30,446 bases of DNA from Mobilitalea sp. Its GTDB lineage: Bacteria > Bacillota_A > Clostridia > Lachnospirales > Lachnospiraceae. Below the pieces are notes generated by a model that was given only the letters and a program-made list of their open reading frames with translations, made no database searches and was not told where the DNA came from. How positions within the stretch are numbered: the first letter of the stretch is position 1; each line of letters begins with the position of its first letter. A program made the translations under genes and the position numbers. This document shows positions 14,891 to 22,563 of the stretch, one piece after another. The DNA is taken from contig JARKQP010000065.1 in the NCBI GenBank assembly GCA_029974875.1, forward strand, positions 1 through 30,446. The letters are read 5' to 3'.

Positions 14891-15032
14891 TGAAAGACAC
14901 AGATTTACTGGCCTTCAGGCCAATATATCAATGGGAAGAACTCGGATAAAAAAAGGATATCAAAATGGGCACAAAAGTATCAATATGCATTATAAAAGTC
15001 AGCTTATGCACACTTCATCTAAAGTATATTCT

Positions 15033-16034
15033 CTATTTTGCTGTGTACTTGTCTATGACATTGCGTATCATCGCATGATGGCGTCTGACCTGCTCAACTC
15101 CGCGCACCGGCCCGAGATCCTGGATGTGCCGGTTACCTTCATACTCCGAATTTATATAACCATCATAGCCGCACTCCAACAGTATCTTAAGAGGGTTTTC
15201 ATAGTCTATGCAGCACTCCTTAAGGTCTTCATCCATATCCCAGAACTTGCCGTGCATACCTTTAATATAAGGGATGATGTCGCGGAGATTCTCTGGGTTA
15301 TCGTAAGAGTTTGTGCAAATACGGTTTGCCGCACTCAAATCTTGCGAATTTCCGCCCTTTGCTTTTATCTCTTCATATATAGCCTCTGCCGGTACCTTCT
15401 TATCACAGAGTTCCTGAGCGTACTCAACCAATGAACGGGAAGCGCCGTCACGGATATGCATCTCCAGTACAACGGTAGGAGCCTTATACTGCCAGATTCC
15501 GAAATCGGGAATCAACCCGACGTTTTTCAAGCCGGTTCTTTCAACAAACTCTATGATGTCATCCACCATTTTGCATTTTATCACTTGTGGTGCATGAATT
15601 TCCTTGCCAAGGTGTATGTTCTTTTCCGCCGCATATGGAGCAAGTGCTGAGTACAAATCCATATTGTTGTACTGAACCCGTATGTACCTGCACCCCAGCT
15701 TGGAAGCAAGGTCGATATATTTTTTCTGAATGGCAACAGCTTCCTCAAAGGTAGCTTGCCTACCCAATCTTTTATAGAGTTTATTTTCCTCTGAAAAAGC
15801 ATCGATTGCTACGGGCTTGGTTCCATACCTTTCCATCCAACCAAACCATTGGGCGAGAAACCCGTCTGACAAATCAAAGCAGTTCGGAATCATACTCTGG
15901 GGAATTATCTCAATTCCATCAGCGCCCATGTCAGCAACAGCCTCGATGCATTCTTCCAGGCTCATCTGCTTTAGCAGGTATTCTACCTGATAGCTGTAAA
16001 GTGAAACTCCAAGCTTTATATTGTTTTTCATCAT
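15033..16034 (-). CDS. Sugar-isomerase-fold protein, probable C-glycoside deglycosidase alpha subunit
   Basis: A 333-residue TIM-barrel protein of the xylose-isomerase-like (AP endonuclease 2) superfamily. The four metal ligands expected for this fold are present in order: E145 (GKEIHAP), D177 (LIPDFGIW), H261 (GMHGKFWDM) and E297 (NSEYEG). Alone this would be called a sugar phosphate isomerase/epimerase. Directly upstream, 14 bases away, is a gene for the small beta-fold partner found with the large subunit of C-glycoside deglycosidases (DgpB-DgpC and CarB-CarC type). These heteromers use a divalent metal, usually manganese, to split the C-C bond between a 3-oxo-sugar and a flavone or related aromatic. 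The fold is seen; the substrate is inferred from the partner. ATG 16034 follows AAGGAGAGG. The needed sugar 3-dehydrogenase is not in the window. Confidence 0.78.
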   Translation of the reverse strand: MMKNNIKLGVSLYSYQVEYLLKQMSLEECIEAVADMGADGIEIIPQSMIPNCFDLSDGFLAQWFGWMERYGTKPVAIDAFSEENKLYKRLGRQATFEEAVAIQKKYIDLASKLGCRYIRVQYNNMDLYSALAPYAAEKNIHLGKEIHAPQVIKCKMVDDIIEFVERTGLKNVGLIPDFGIWQYKAPTVVLEMHIRDGASRSLVEYAQELCDKKVPAEAIYEEIKAKGGNSQDLSAANRICTNSYDNPENLRDIIPYIKGMHGKFWDMDEDLKECCIDYENPLKILLECGYDGYINSEYEGNRHIQDLGPVRGVEQVRRHHAMIRNVIDKYTAK

Positions 16035-16048
16035 TTCCTCTCCTTTTC

Positions 16049-16450
16049 TCAGACAACCAGGGTCAGCTGCTTTGTCTGGCTATTTTCAGTGGTGAACGGA
16101 AGATAAGGAACATCCACCCTTTCAGTAACCGTAATGGTGTGCTTTCCGCGGGAAAGACCACCTTCCTTCTTAACGTGAAGATATGCTTTCGTACCATATT
16201 CCCAGACATCGTCTAAATGAGTCCCAAGATCTTCAAGGTCGTAATAGTTTATACCATCCGTAGAAAAGGAAATGAGTTCAGGACCGTACTTTATACCGTC
16301 AACCTCCACATCAAAGCCCCCTATCAGACAAAATGGTACTCCCCGGTAATAGCTTATGAAGACTCTCACCTGAAACCCTACGATATTGTCATGCTCAATA
16401 ACATTCTTGAAGCCTTGCTCACATAGTATATTACCACCATATTCAGGCAT
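16049..16450 (-). CDS. Probable C-glycoside deglycosidase beta subunit (DUF6379-like)
   Basis: A 133-residue, strand-rich protein without signal peptide. The block GFQVRVFISYYRGVPFCLIG, then FDVEVDG, and the later GLSRGKHTITV plus YLPF resemble the beta subunit of C-glycoside deglycosidases. In those enzymes the beta subunit packs on the TIM-barrel alpha subunit and helps shape the active site and hold the complex. The assignment rests on my memory of the family pattern and on the gene pair. ATG 16450 follows GGAGGTAAAAATT. It is the first gene of a two-gene operon. The order beta then alpha agrees with known pairs. Confidence 0.75.
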   Translation of the reverse strand: MPEYGGNILCEQGFKNVIEHDNIVGFQVRVFISYYRGVPFCLIGGFDVEVDGIKYGPELISFSTDGINYYDLEDLGTHLDDVWEYGTKAYLHVKKEGGLSRGKHTITVTERVDVPYLPFTTENSQTKQLTLVV

Positions 16451-16486
16451 AATTTTTACCTCCTATCATTTAATTTAGAATGTTTA

Positions 16487-16501
16487 GAAACTCTGAGTTC
16501 C
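16487..16501 (-). promoter_or_regulatory. Short palindrome upstream of the deglycosidase operon
   Basis: A near-perfect 15-bp palindrome (GAAACTCTGAGTTCC, six of seven pairs) lies about 40 bases upstream of ATG 16450. It is a candidate operator for an unknown regulator. The -35/-10 boxes further upstream are not clear. The rest of 16502-16642 is A/T-rich and holds nothing that I recognise. Confidence 0.3.
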
Positions 16502-16642
16502 TGCTATTCTCTATTTTAATAATATCAATGTGACTACATTAATTCATCCAATTACATTCCCAATTTATATATCTTTTTTGTCCGATTTTATAATTCCTTT
16601 GCAGAAATTATTATAATGACTAATTATGGTGTACTATTTTTG

Positions 16643-17761
16643 CTATAGCATTAATAAGTACGCAGTCAACTGATCAATCACCTGATCAATTTCAAGCTTT
16701 GTCGTATATCTGCCTACACTGAAACGGATAGCGCCCAGCGCAATTCTTTCCTCAACACCCATTGCCGCCAAAACCGGAGAAATCGTTTTTGATCCCGAAT
16801 GGCAGGCAGAGCCGGTGGATGCACAGATTTCAGGTAACGCTGCCAGTATGTCACCGCCAATGCTACCAACAAAGCTGATATTTAGAGTATTCGGCAAACG
16901 GTTTACTTCATCACCGTTGAGGTGGATTCTATCGCCGAAGGTTTCTTTTAATCTGCCGTAAAAATACTCCCTGAGCTGGAACAAATCATCCTGCACTAGA
17001 TGTTCCTTTGCCTGTACTGCCGCCTCTCCCAGCGCCACGGCATAAGGGACATTTTCCGTCCCAGCGCGCCTGCCGCTTTCCTGACTGGCGCCATGTAAAA
17101 GTGGCTCAATCGTCAGCCCTTCACGGATATACAGGGCTCCGATTCCTTTCGGTGCATAGAGCTTATGTCCGGCAACCGTCAGGAAGTCCACTGGCAGCCT
17201 GGAAACGTCAATCTCTACCTTGCCAAGGGATTGGGAAGCATCGGTGTGGAATAAGACATCTTTTCCTCTACATATTTCTCCCAGCTCTTGAATGGGCTGG
17301 AGCGTTCCTACCTCGTTGTTAGAATGCATAACCGTTACCAGGATAGTGTCCTGGCGGATGGCCTTGCGTAAATCGTCAGGATTTACTGAGCCTTTTTGAT
17401 TTACAGGAAGAAAAGTGACCTCATATCCATTCTTCTCTAAAAACAAAAGCGGCGCTAAAATTGCAGGATGCTCAATACAGGAAGTAATAATATGTCTTCC
17501 TTTTTTTCTGTAGGTATAAGCGACACCTTTTACAACCATGTTGTTTGACTCGCTCCCACAGCCTGTAAATAAAATCTCGCCTGCCTTGGCACCAATCAGG
17601 TTTGCAAGCTGCCTGCGTGCATTTTCCACTCCGTGCTTTGCAGATTGTCCCAGCCCATAGCTGTTAGAAGGGTTTCCAAACTGTGACTCCAAATAGGGCA
17701 GCATGGCTTTGTATACGTTCTTATCAATCGGTGTTGTTGCGTTATAGTCCAGATAAATCAT
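16643..17761 (-). CDS. nifS: Cysteine desulfurase, NifS/IscS family
   Basis: A 372-residue PLP enzyme that moves sulfur from cysteine to an enzyme-bound persulfide for Fe-S clusters, thio-tRNA or cofactors. It starts with YLDYNATTP. The PLP-binding lysine is K200 in TVAGHKLYAPKG, and H98 (IEHPA), D174 and Q177 (HTDASQ) line the cofactor. The catalytic cysteine is C320 in STGSACHSGS. RRAGTENVPYAVALG is the usual substrate-side block. The protein is slightly shorter than housekeeping IscS and has no IscU gene beside it, so it may be a specialised copy. ATG 17761 follows AGGAGGAAACT. It is preceded by an inverted repeat at 17778-17798. Confidence 0.93.
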   Translation of the reverse strand: MIYLDYNATTPIDKNVYKAMLPYLESQFGNPSNSYGLGQSAKHGVENARRQLANLIGAKAGEILFTGCGSESNNMVVKGVAYTYRKKGRHIITSCIEHPAILAPLLFLEKNGYEVTFLPVNQKGSVNPDDLRKAIRQDTILVTVMHSNNEVGTLQPIQELGEICRGKDVLFHTDASQSLGKVEIDVSRLPVDFLTVAGHKLYAPKGIGALYIREGLTIEPLLHGASQESGRRAGTENVPYAVALGEAAVQAKEHLVQDDLFQLREYFYGRLKETFGDRIHLNGDEVNRLPNTLNISFVGSIGGDILAALPEICASTGSACHSGSKTISPVLAAMGVEERIALGAIRFSVGRYTTKLEIDQVIDQLTAYLLML

Positions 17762-17777
17762 AGTTTCCTCCTATATT

Positions 17778-17798
17778 ACTGGTTGTGTCAAAACCAGT
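17778..17798 (-). promoter_or_regulatory. Inverted and direct repeats before the cysteine desulfurase
   Basis: ACTGGTT (17778-17784) and AACCAGT (17792-17798) form a perfect 7-7-7 inverted repeat. GTTGTGTCAA also occurs twice in direct order, at 17782-17791 and 17796-17805. Both lie within 45 bases of the ATG. They could be an operator for a repressor such as an Rrf2-type regulator, or the trace of a duplication. Between 17806 and 17975 I see no gene. Confidence 0.4.
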
Positions 17799-17975
17799 TG
17801 TGTCAACTAATGAAATCAGATATTCAATCACAGATTCATTGCGATTGTTTTTCCCATTATATTTACAATTACAACCTATGGCGCATGCACTTACTAATAC
17901 TTTCATAATCAGCTCCTACAGCAGATTCTTTATTAAAAGGATATCCAGGTAACTTCTAAATTTATAAACACCGTA

Positions 17976-18488
17976 TTATACTTGTTTTGCACGATTCTTT
18001 AGCGGTAAGTAAATTTGCTGTTGCGCTATACCAAGAGCCTTGTCAAAAGCACCATCAGGGTTGGGCATATTACACATTCCACTTTTGGGATAATCACCAT
18101 ACTCAAAAATATCACTGTTATCTATCCAGCTCATCATACAGTTAACAGTTTCATTTAAGTCATCACTGTTGTTCTCATCCCCTGTAGCAACCAGGAACAT
18201 ACCTCCCGGAAATTCAATTATTTCGTATGGGGCAACATCCGATTCCTTTACCTCGTCTTTGATTGCCGATATCAAAACATTTTGGCCACATCCCCATGTT
18301 TCTTTATCACCCTCATGCCATAAAAAGCTTGTAGGCTCATAAATATGCTCTTTTAAACAATGACTGTGAGCCTCTAGCCACTCACCAAAACCATCTTTGC
18401 CAAAGAGTTCCTCAAATGTTTTTAAACCTTATGAAACTGCGCGAAATTTTGGAATTTCAATTCCCCTCATATTTAGAAGCTTGCTCAT
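17976..18488 (-). pseudogene. GyrI-like ligand-binding domain protein interrupted by TAA
   Basis: ATG at 18488 has a site GGGAG eight bases upstream. The frame reads MSKLLNMRGIEIPKFRAVS, then TAA at codon 20 (18431-18429), then continues in the same frame for 150 residues to the natural stop. The downstream part (TFEELFGKDGFGEWLEAHSH, YEIIEFPGGMFLVATG, WIDNSDIFEYGDYP) resembles a stand-alone GyrI/AraC-type effector-binding domain, full length about 170 residues. The TAA falls in the first strand of the domain. A shorter product could start at an internal TTG (18275), but it would lack half of the fold. One substitution in a Ser, Leu, Lys, Gln, Glu or Tyr codon would explain it; the original residue is unknown. 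Confidence 0.75.
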
Positions 18489-18525
18489 AGTAGTAATCTC
18501 CCTATTCACATACTAAAGATAGTCG

Positions 18526-18945
18526 TTATTTTTCGATTTGTTCTGTCATCAATTCCCACCTTATACCAAACTTATCAATCAAAGAAACAAAGCATGAACT
18601 ATACGATGTGCTCTGCATTGGATAGATAATTTTACATCCTCTTGACACTATTTCGTATGCTGCTTTAACCTCATCAGCTGTTTCAAAAGTCAGCACCAAA
18701 GATACCGTATTGCCTTTTGGCGCAGCATTACTGGTATCGTCAGTCATCATAATACGTTGGTTTCCAATTATTATTTCTGCATGGTAAACAAAACTATTAT
18801 CACAATCATCAGATTTCCAATCTTCTGGATTTACATCCGAGTCACACAATAGTATTTTGATTTCTGCCCCAAAAGCTTTTTTATATAATTCTACTGTCTG
18901 TTTACAATTTCCTGGAAAGTGAAAATTCGGAGTTACACAAATCAT
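18526..18945 (-). CDS. PhnB-like VOC-superfamily protein (glyoxalase/bleomycin-resistance fold)
   Basis: A 139-residue protein of the PhnB branch of the vicinal-oxygen-chelate fold. It starts with VTPNFHFPGNCKQTVELYKK AFG-type sequence, with the typical SLVLTFETADEVKAAYEIVS helix in the second half and the ending LIDKFGIRWELM. Members are often annotated as 3-demethylubiquinone-like methyltransferases, but the function is mostly unknown. The usual metal-binding Glu near the end (RWELM) is present. ATG 18945 has a weak site (GGAGAATGG). It lies 37 bases upstream of the GyrI-like gene, and the pair may be co-transcribed. Confidence 0.85.
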   Translation of the reverse strand: MICVTPNFHFPGNCKQTVELYKKAFGAEIKILLCDSDVNPEDWKSDDCDNSFVYHAEIIIGNQRIMMTDDTSNAAPKGNTVSLVLTFETADEVKAAYEIVSRGCKIIYPMQSTSYSSCFVSLIDKFGIRWELMTEQIEK

Positions 18946-18990
18946 ATCTATCCATTCTCCATAATTAACAAATACTCTACATTTTTATTT

Positions 18991-19002
18991 TAGTATATAC
19001 TA
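18991..19002 (-). promoter_or_regulatory. Palindrome upstream of the VOC gene
   Basis: TAGTATATACTA is a perfect 12-bp palindrome 45 bases before ATG 18945, inside an A/T-rich stretch. The sequence could serve as a -10 region overlapped by an operator. No matching -35 box was clear. Confidence 0.3.
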
Positions 19003-19032
19003 TAAAACTAGTATACCATGATCTTCTATGAT

Positions 19033-19076
19033 AAAGAAAGACATAACTTCCCTTTGTAGGAAAATATGTCTTTCTT
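19033..19076. terminator. Terminator sharing its core with the one at 2768
   Basis: AAGAAAGACATA (19034-19045) pairs perfectly with TATGTCTTTCTT (19065-19076). The interval begins ACTTCCCTTTG, the same sequence as at 2780-2790. A and T runs on both sides make it usable in both directions. No plus-strand gene is near it, so it probably insulates the VOC gene from upstream minus-strand reading. Confidence 0.7.
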
Positions 19077-19123
19077 GTATTCACAGTGGAAAAAAGATTT
19101 CGGAGTTTAATCAGAGATATTGA

Positions 19124-19351
19124 TCAGTCTGGTAAAGCCAATGTTCTTAGTTTAAACATAATGGAAATCAAAAATGATTTGGCAGCTTCTAATTTTTTAT
19201 GTAGCTTATACTTACTCCAATTTTCCTTAGCTTCAGAAGATACAAGTTCAAGGATCATTTCATCACATATCTTCTCCAAACACAGTCTTATATCCAACGC
19301 CCTGTAATAAGTTTCATTTTCTTTATGTGAAGCCTTATTATAATACTTCAT
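19124..19351 (-). CDS. Short hypothetical protein, possibly a remnant
   Basis: A 75-residue frame that begins MKYYNKASHKENETYYRALD and has a helix-rich, charged sequence (CDEMILELVSSEAKENWSKY). No family was recognised and no clear ribosome-binding site stands before ATG 19351. It lies between the repeated terminator and the decayed chemotaxis gene, so it may be a leftover of a longer gene. The bases 19352-19450 hold nothing that I recognise. Confidence 0.3.
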   Translation of the reverse strand: MKYYNKASHKENETYYRALDIRLCLEKICDEMILELVSSEAKENWSKYKLHKKLEAAKSFLISIMFKLRTLALPD

Positions 19352-19450
19352 TGATAGCGGCGTTATTAATGGAATATCAATGATAGCTTCCTAATCATGT
19401 GTAAATATACAGTTAATCTCATTATTGTTTAGAAACCCTGATATTTTACA

Positions 19451-20794
19451 TCAATCAAAGGGGTTTACACAAAATAATTTACACTCTCGAGCAGAAAGTA
19501 ATTCCGCCAGCTTGCGGATCTCCTCAGCCACAACCGCAAAGCCCCTCCCGTACTCTCCTGCCTGTGGCGCCTTTTTCAATATCAACAACCGCAGCCGATA
19601 TGCTTTTTGTGGTACTCACCAGCATCATAGAGCTCTCAGCTACAATCGCAGCTGATGCCAATACCGTATCACTGGTACCGGTCATCTTTCTGATCAGCTT
19701 CTGAATATTAGTAATCACATCATTGATGCTTTCACCTAGAATTCTGAATTCATCCCGTCTTTTGATACAGGTTAAAACGGTCAGATCACCTCTTTCTACC
19801 GGATGAATGTATTCTGATGATATTTTGTATGGTCTTACTGAAGCCGTAAGCGATAAGAAGTCCAAGGACAATAGCTATAATGCTTGCGCTTACAACCGTG
19901 CCAACAGTAATATTTCTAACTTCAAGTGCTTTTTTTATTATAATACTCTCCGGTAAGACGCAGCAAAGAATGCTGCCGCTTTCCTCAAGCTTTAAATAGA
20001 CAAACAGATATCTTTTACCATCTAGCTTGACATATTCACTGCCATTGGCAGCTTCACCTGTAACTGCATTCCGATAATAGTTCTGATCTGAGAATTTGAA
20101 ATCAACAGGGATCTCACCTGCGCATATTTCTCTGCCGTCCCCTGTGATAAACGCCACGGCGCTTCCATCAGGAAAACCGCTGTCTGATATGTTATTCCGA
20201 ATATAGTCATACGAAACATCAAGGACAATACACCCCATCGGCTGTCCGATAAAATCATAAAGATATTTGATATAGTTCAGCGAATAAACAGAAGCCTTAA
20301 TTCCTATAGTTGAATCCAGATAAGGGTGCATTCCTAACCACACCCTCCCGTCTTCATCAGCTTTAAGCAATGCACCTTCTCCTTTGCTTGTAAACTCACC
20401 ATAGATCAACTTATCTGCTGTCGTTCCGCCTCCTCATTGCATCTCTTTTGTATAAACCATTGTAGTAATTGACCAGCACATCATTATTACTGATGGTATC
20501 AGCCTTCTCTGAAATAGTTTTCAATCCGAAATTGAGATATTTGACCATGTAATTCATTGTGGAGAGTGTTGAGCTTTCATAGCTTTCAATCAATCCCTTT
20601 GAGGATTTTGAGTAGGATAGTATACCCAATGCGATGATCAGAAGCACCGGTACCAGAAAAACAAGAATTAACTTGGTTTGAATACTATGAAGCTTTTCCC
20701 CCTTCGCTAACAGACAGACATCTTTTCTTTTCCCATCTGTTGCTCTGAATTTTACTGTATTCGCATTCCTTTTAAAATATTTAACTATACTCAT
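19451..20794 (-). pseudogene. Decayed methyl-accepting chemotaxis protein
   Basis: Three frames together rebuild a transmembrane receptor. From ATG 20794: a first membrane helix (LILVFLVPVLLIIALGILSY), then the start of a Cache-type sensor up to a stop at 20411. A frameshift near 20425 leads to the rest of the sensor (WLGMHPYLDSTIGIKASVYS, YFRNAVTGEAAN-like motif) and the second helix (VVSASIIAIVLGLLIAYGFS), ending at 19786. A second shift, near 19810, leads to HAMP and early signalling sequence (RRDEFRILGESINDVITNIQ, ending DIEKGA). The next piece, in yet another frame, is the signalling hairpin tip GRGFAVVAEEIRKLAE, so roughly 100 residues are missing between them. The gene then ends at an IS-like terminus. 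No functional receptor can be made. The N-terminus has a modest site (AGGAT) before the ATG. Confidence 0.85.
19461..19487. repeat. Possible solitary insertion-sequence end
   Basis: The 27 bases from 19461 (GGGTTTACACAAAATAATTT, then ACACTCT) resemble the terminal inverted repeats of IS256-family elements, in which TTTACAC repeats occur. They sit exactly where homology to the chemotaxis receptor stops. No transposase and no second end is visible. The family call is from memory and unverified. Confidence 0.35.
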
Positions 20795-20873
20795 GATTTA
20801 TCCTGTGTATGATTTAATGCTTGAATACACTTCCCCTTTCCGCCATTATATTACAACATATTCGTTTCTTCTT

Positions 20874-21197
20874 TTACTTGCATTCGTTTATAAAAACCAA
20901 TTCGATTGTTGTGATGCATCCCTTTATGAAAACAGTTGAATTTTCATATTTTGACGGGATCAATATTTTATCATCACCAATTCTCTCTACGACAAAACTG
21001 ATTCCGGCACTGCCGGCCGTAAAATTTAAAGAACCGCTGTTATCTGACAGGTATAGTGTATTCCGATTTACCCACTTTCCGACAAGATTAATATTCTTCC
21101 AATGAAATTTCTTTGGCAATGCCACCATACAATTGATTACCTTCTCATTTGTCTCTCCGAATACAAACATAGTATCTATTATTGCCCAACCATACAC
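20874..21197 (-). CDS. Hypothetical 107-residue protein, unrecognised
   Basis: Starts MYGWAIIDTMFVFGETNEKV and contains beta-rich stretches (NTLYLSDNSGSLNFTAGSAG, then ISFVVERIGDD). I recognise no family. There is no signal peptide or membrane helix. An AGGTG lies very close to the ATG, and GGGAATG a little further away, so the start is uncertain. It lies 91 bases after the hydrolase gene and could be the last member of that operon or the C-terminal scrap of a larger protein. Confidence 0.4.
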   Translation of the reverse strand: MYGWAIIDTMFVFGETNEKVINCMVALPKKFHWKNINLVGKWVNRNTLYLSDNSGSLNFTAGSAGISFVVERIGDDKILIPSKYENSTVFIKGCITTIELVFINECK

Positions 21198-21241
21198 CTA
21201 CATTCCCTATCTACTTCTCGTCTATCAAAGAATTATATGTT

Positions 21242-21287
21242 TAAAAACATAGCCTCCCAAATAACTCCTCCGTTCTCTTTGCTATGT
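21242..21287 (-). terminator. Weak candidate terminator after the hydrolase gene
   Basis: ACATAGC (21248-21254) and GCTATGT (21281-21287) are a perfect 7-bp inverted repeat with a 26-base loop. On the minus strand the second arm is followed by TTTTTA. The long loop makes it weak; partial readthrough into the next frame is possible. Confidence 0.4.
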
Positions 21288-21288
21288 A

Positions 21289-22518
21289 TCAGCCTTTATA
21301 TTCTTCCTCTACAATTTTACCGGTGAGGCTGTCACGCCGGAATTGCTTGAAGAAATCCCACATTAGCTTCGCCATCATTACCGGAGGCCAATGGGGACCA
21401 TTCTCAACGGCAACATAGCGAAATGCATTAATACCATCTCTGTTCCAGATATTTATTACATAGTGCTTGCTATCAAAGAATTTCACAATCTCCTCACTGT
21501 CACCATAAAATCCAAGTATATGATGCAGCTCATCCTCTGGTGTATTCAGATAGGAGATACATTTTTCAGCATCTCTTGGTTCACAGCCCAAAGTATCCAT
21601 TCTCATATTCAAACGCTTGATCATCCATTCATGCTTGTCTGCTCCTTCCGGCGGAACAGGCATATCACTAAATCTTCTTCTGCCACCATGAATACGCGTC
21701 GGATCCCTGTCATCATCCCGTCCTGGATTTATATACGGTTCAGCGCCGTTCTCCCTACCCCAATCTTTTCGAGGTCTCCAGTCATTTACCGGAACAAAGC
21801 TGGAAGCCTCGCAGGTGCCCACCACCTGAATTAACGGAACTAAGGTCTCCTTCAGATTCTTGGTCTCTTCCTCCGTATAAGGCACATTAAAGTTATCATA
21901 GGTACGGTAGATATCATTTCCGCAGGGTGCCGCCGCTGTTATTCTTTCCGGTATACGGAAATACGTTGAGGTTACTTGGTAACCCCCCTGGGAATAACCG
22001 CTTAGATATACTCGTTCCATATCCAGGGGATAGTTCTCTGCAATAATGTCAAGGACACGGTTCATATTCTGCCAGTTGGTATTTTGCAGATACGCAATCA
22101 TAAACTTTTCCTTGCCTGCGATCTGATGCAGTCCCAATGAAAATTCCTCACTTTCAATTGCATTGCTGCCTCCATGGTGATAAAAAACGACCGGATATTT
22201 TTTATTTTTTCCAGTTTCCTCATACATCTCCAAGGGCGTTAACAGTACCCATCTTGTATAATAGTCCTCGTTTTCAAACATTTCTTTTTTTAACCCGCAG
22301 GAATGATAATATTCAAGGGCTGCGGTTCCCATGGCATCCTCTTCGTATAAGAATCTAATTTGAAGATTTTTTGCCATTTCTTCTCCATAGGGGCTGTTCA
22401 CTAAAGCATCAATAACAGCGTTTCCATTATGGGCAATCTCTAAATATCCTCGGAAAATCTCAAACTTTCTTCCGGTTTCAGGGTTTGTCTCTTCTGTCCA
22501 ATAATCCAGTATATTCAT
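21289..22518 (-). CDS. Alpha/beta hydrolase, esterase / PHB-depolymerase-like
   Basis: A 409-residue cytosolic hydrolase without signal peptide. The oxyanion-hole segment VVFYHHGGSNA (about 110-120) and the nucleophile elbow YLSGYSQGGYQ (S176) are typical of esterases of the feruloyl-esterase / PHB-depolymerase type. The catalytic His is probably in ENGPHWPP near residue 385; the acid cannot be placed by eye. An insert of about 90 residues rich in Arg and Asp (RPRKDWGRENG, RIHGGRRRFSDM) lies after the elbow. It is the last clear gene of the transporter operon, 45 bases after the MFS gene, with a good site (GGAAGGA). Its job may be to remove acyl groups from the imported compound. Substrate unknown. 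Confidence 0.85.
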   Translation of the reverse strand: MNILDYWTEETNPETGRKFEIFRGYLEIAHNGNAVIDALVNSPYGEEMAKNLQIRFLYEEDAMGTAALEYYHSCGLKKEMFENEDYYTRWVLLTPLEMYEETGKNKKYPVVFYHHGGSNAIESEEFSLGLHQIAGKEKFMIAYLQNTNWQNMNRVLDIIAENYPLDMERVYLSGYSQGGYQVTSTYFRIPERITAAAPCGNDIYRTYDNFNVPYTEEETKNLKETLVPLIQVVGTCEASSFVPVNDWRPRKDWGRENGAEPYINPGRDDDRDPTRIHGGRRRFSDMPVPPEGADKHEWMIKRLNMRMDTLGCEPRDAEKCISYLNTPEDELHHILGFYGDSEEIVKFFDSKHYVINIWNRDGINAFRYVAVENGPHWPPVMMAKLMWDFFKQFRRDSLTGKIVEEEYKG

Positions 22519-22563
22519 AAATATCCTTCCTTCTTCCCTTGCCAGTAGGGTATTCTTCTGCTT

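Noticed and set aside
14643..14900. 85-codon minus-strand frame
   Set aside because: It runs across the terminator at 14861-14890 and the kinase promoter at 14791-14819 and has no recognisable content.
14880..15434. 184-codon plus-strand frame
   Set aside because: It is antisense to the well-supported TIM-barrel gene and starts in the terminator hairpin.
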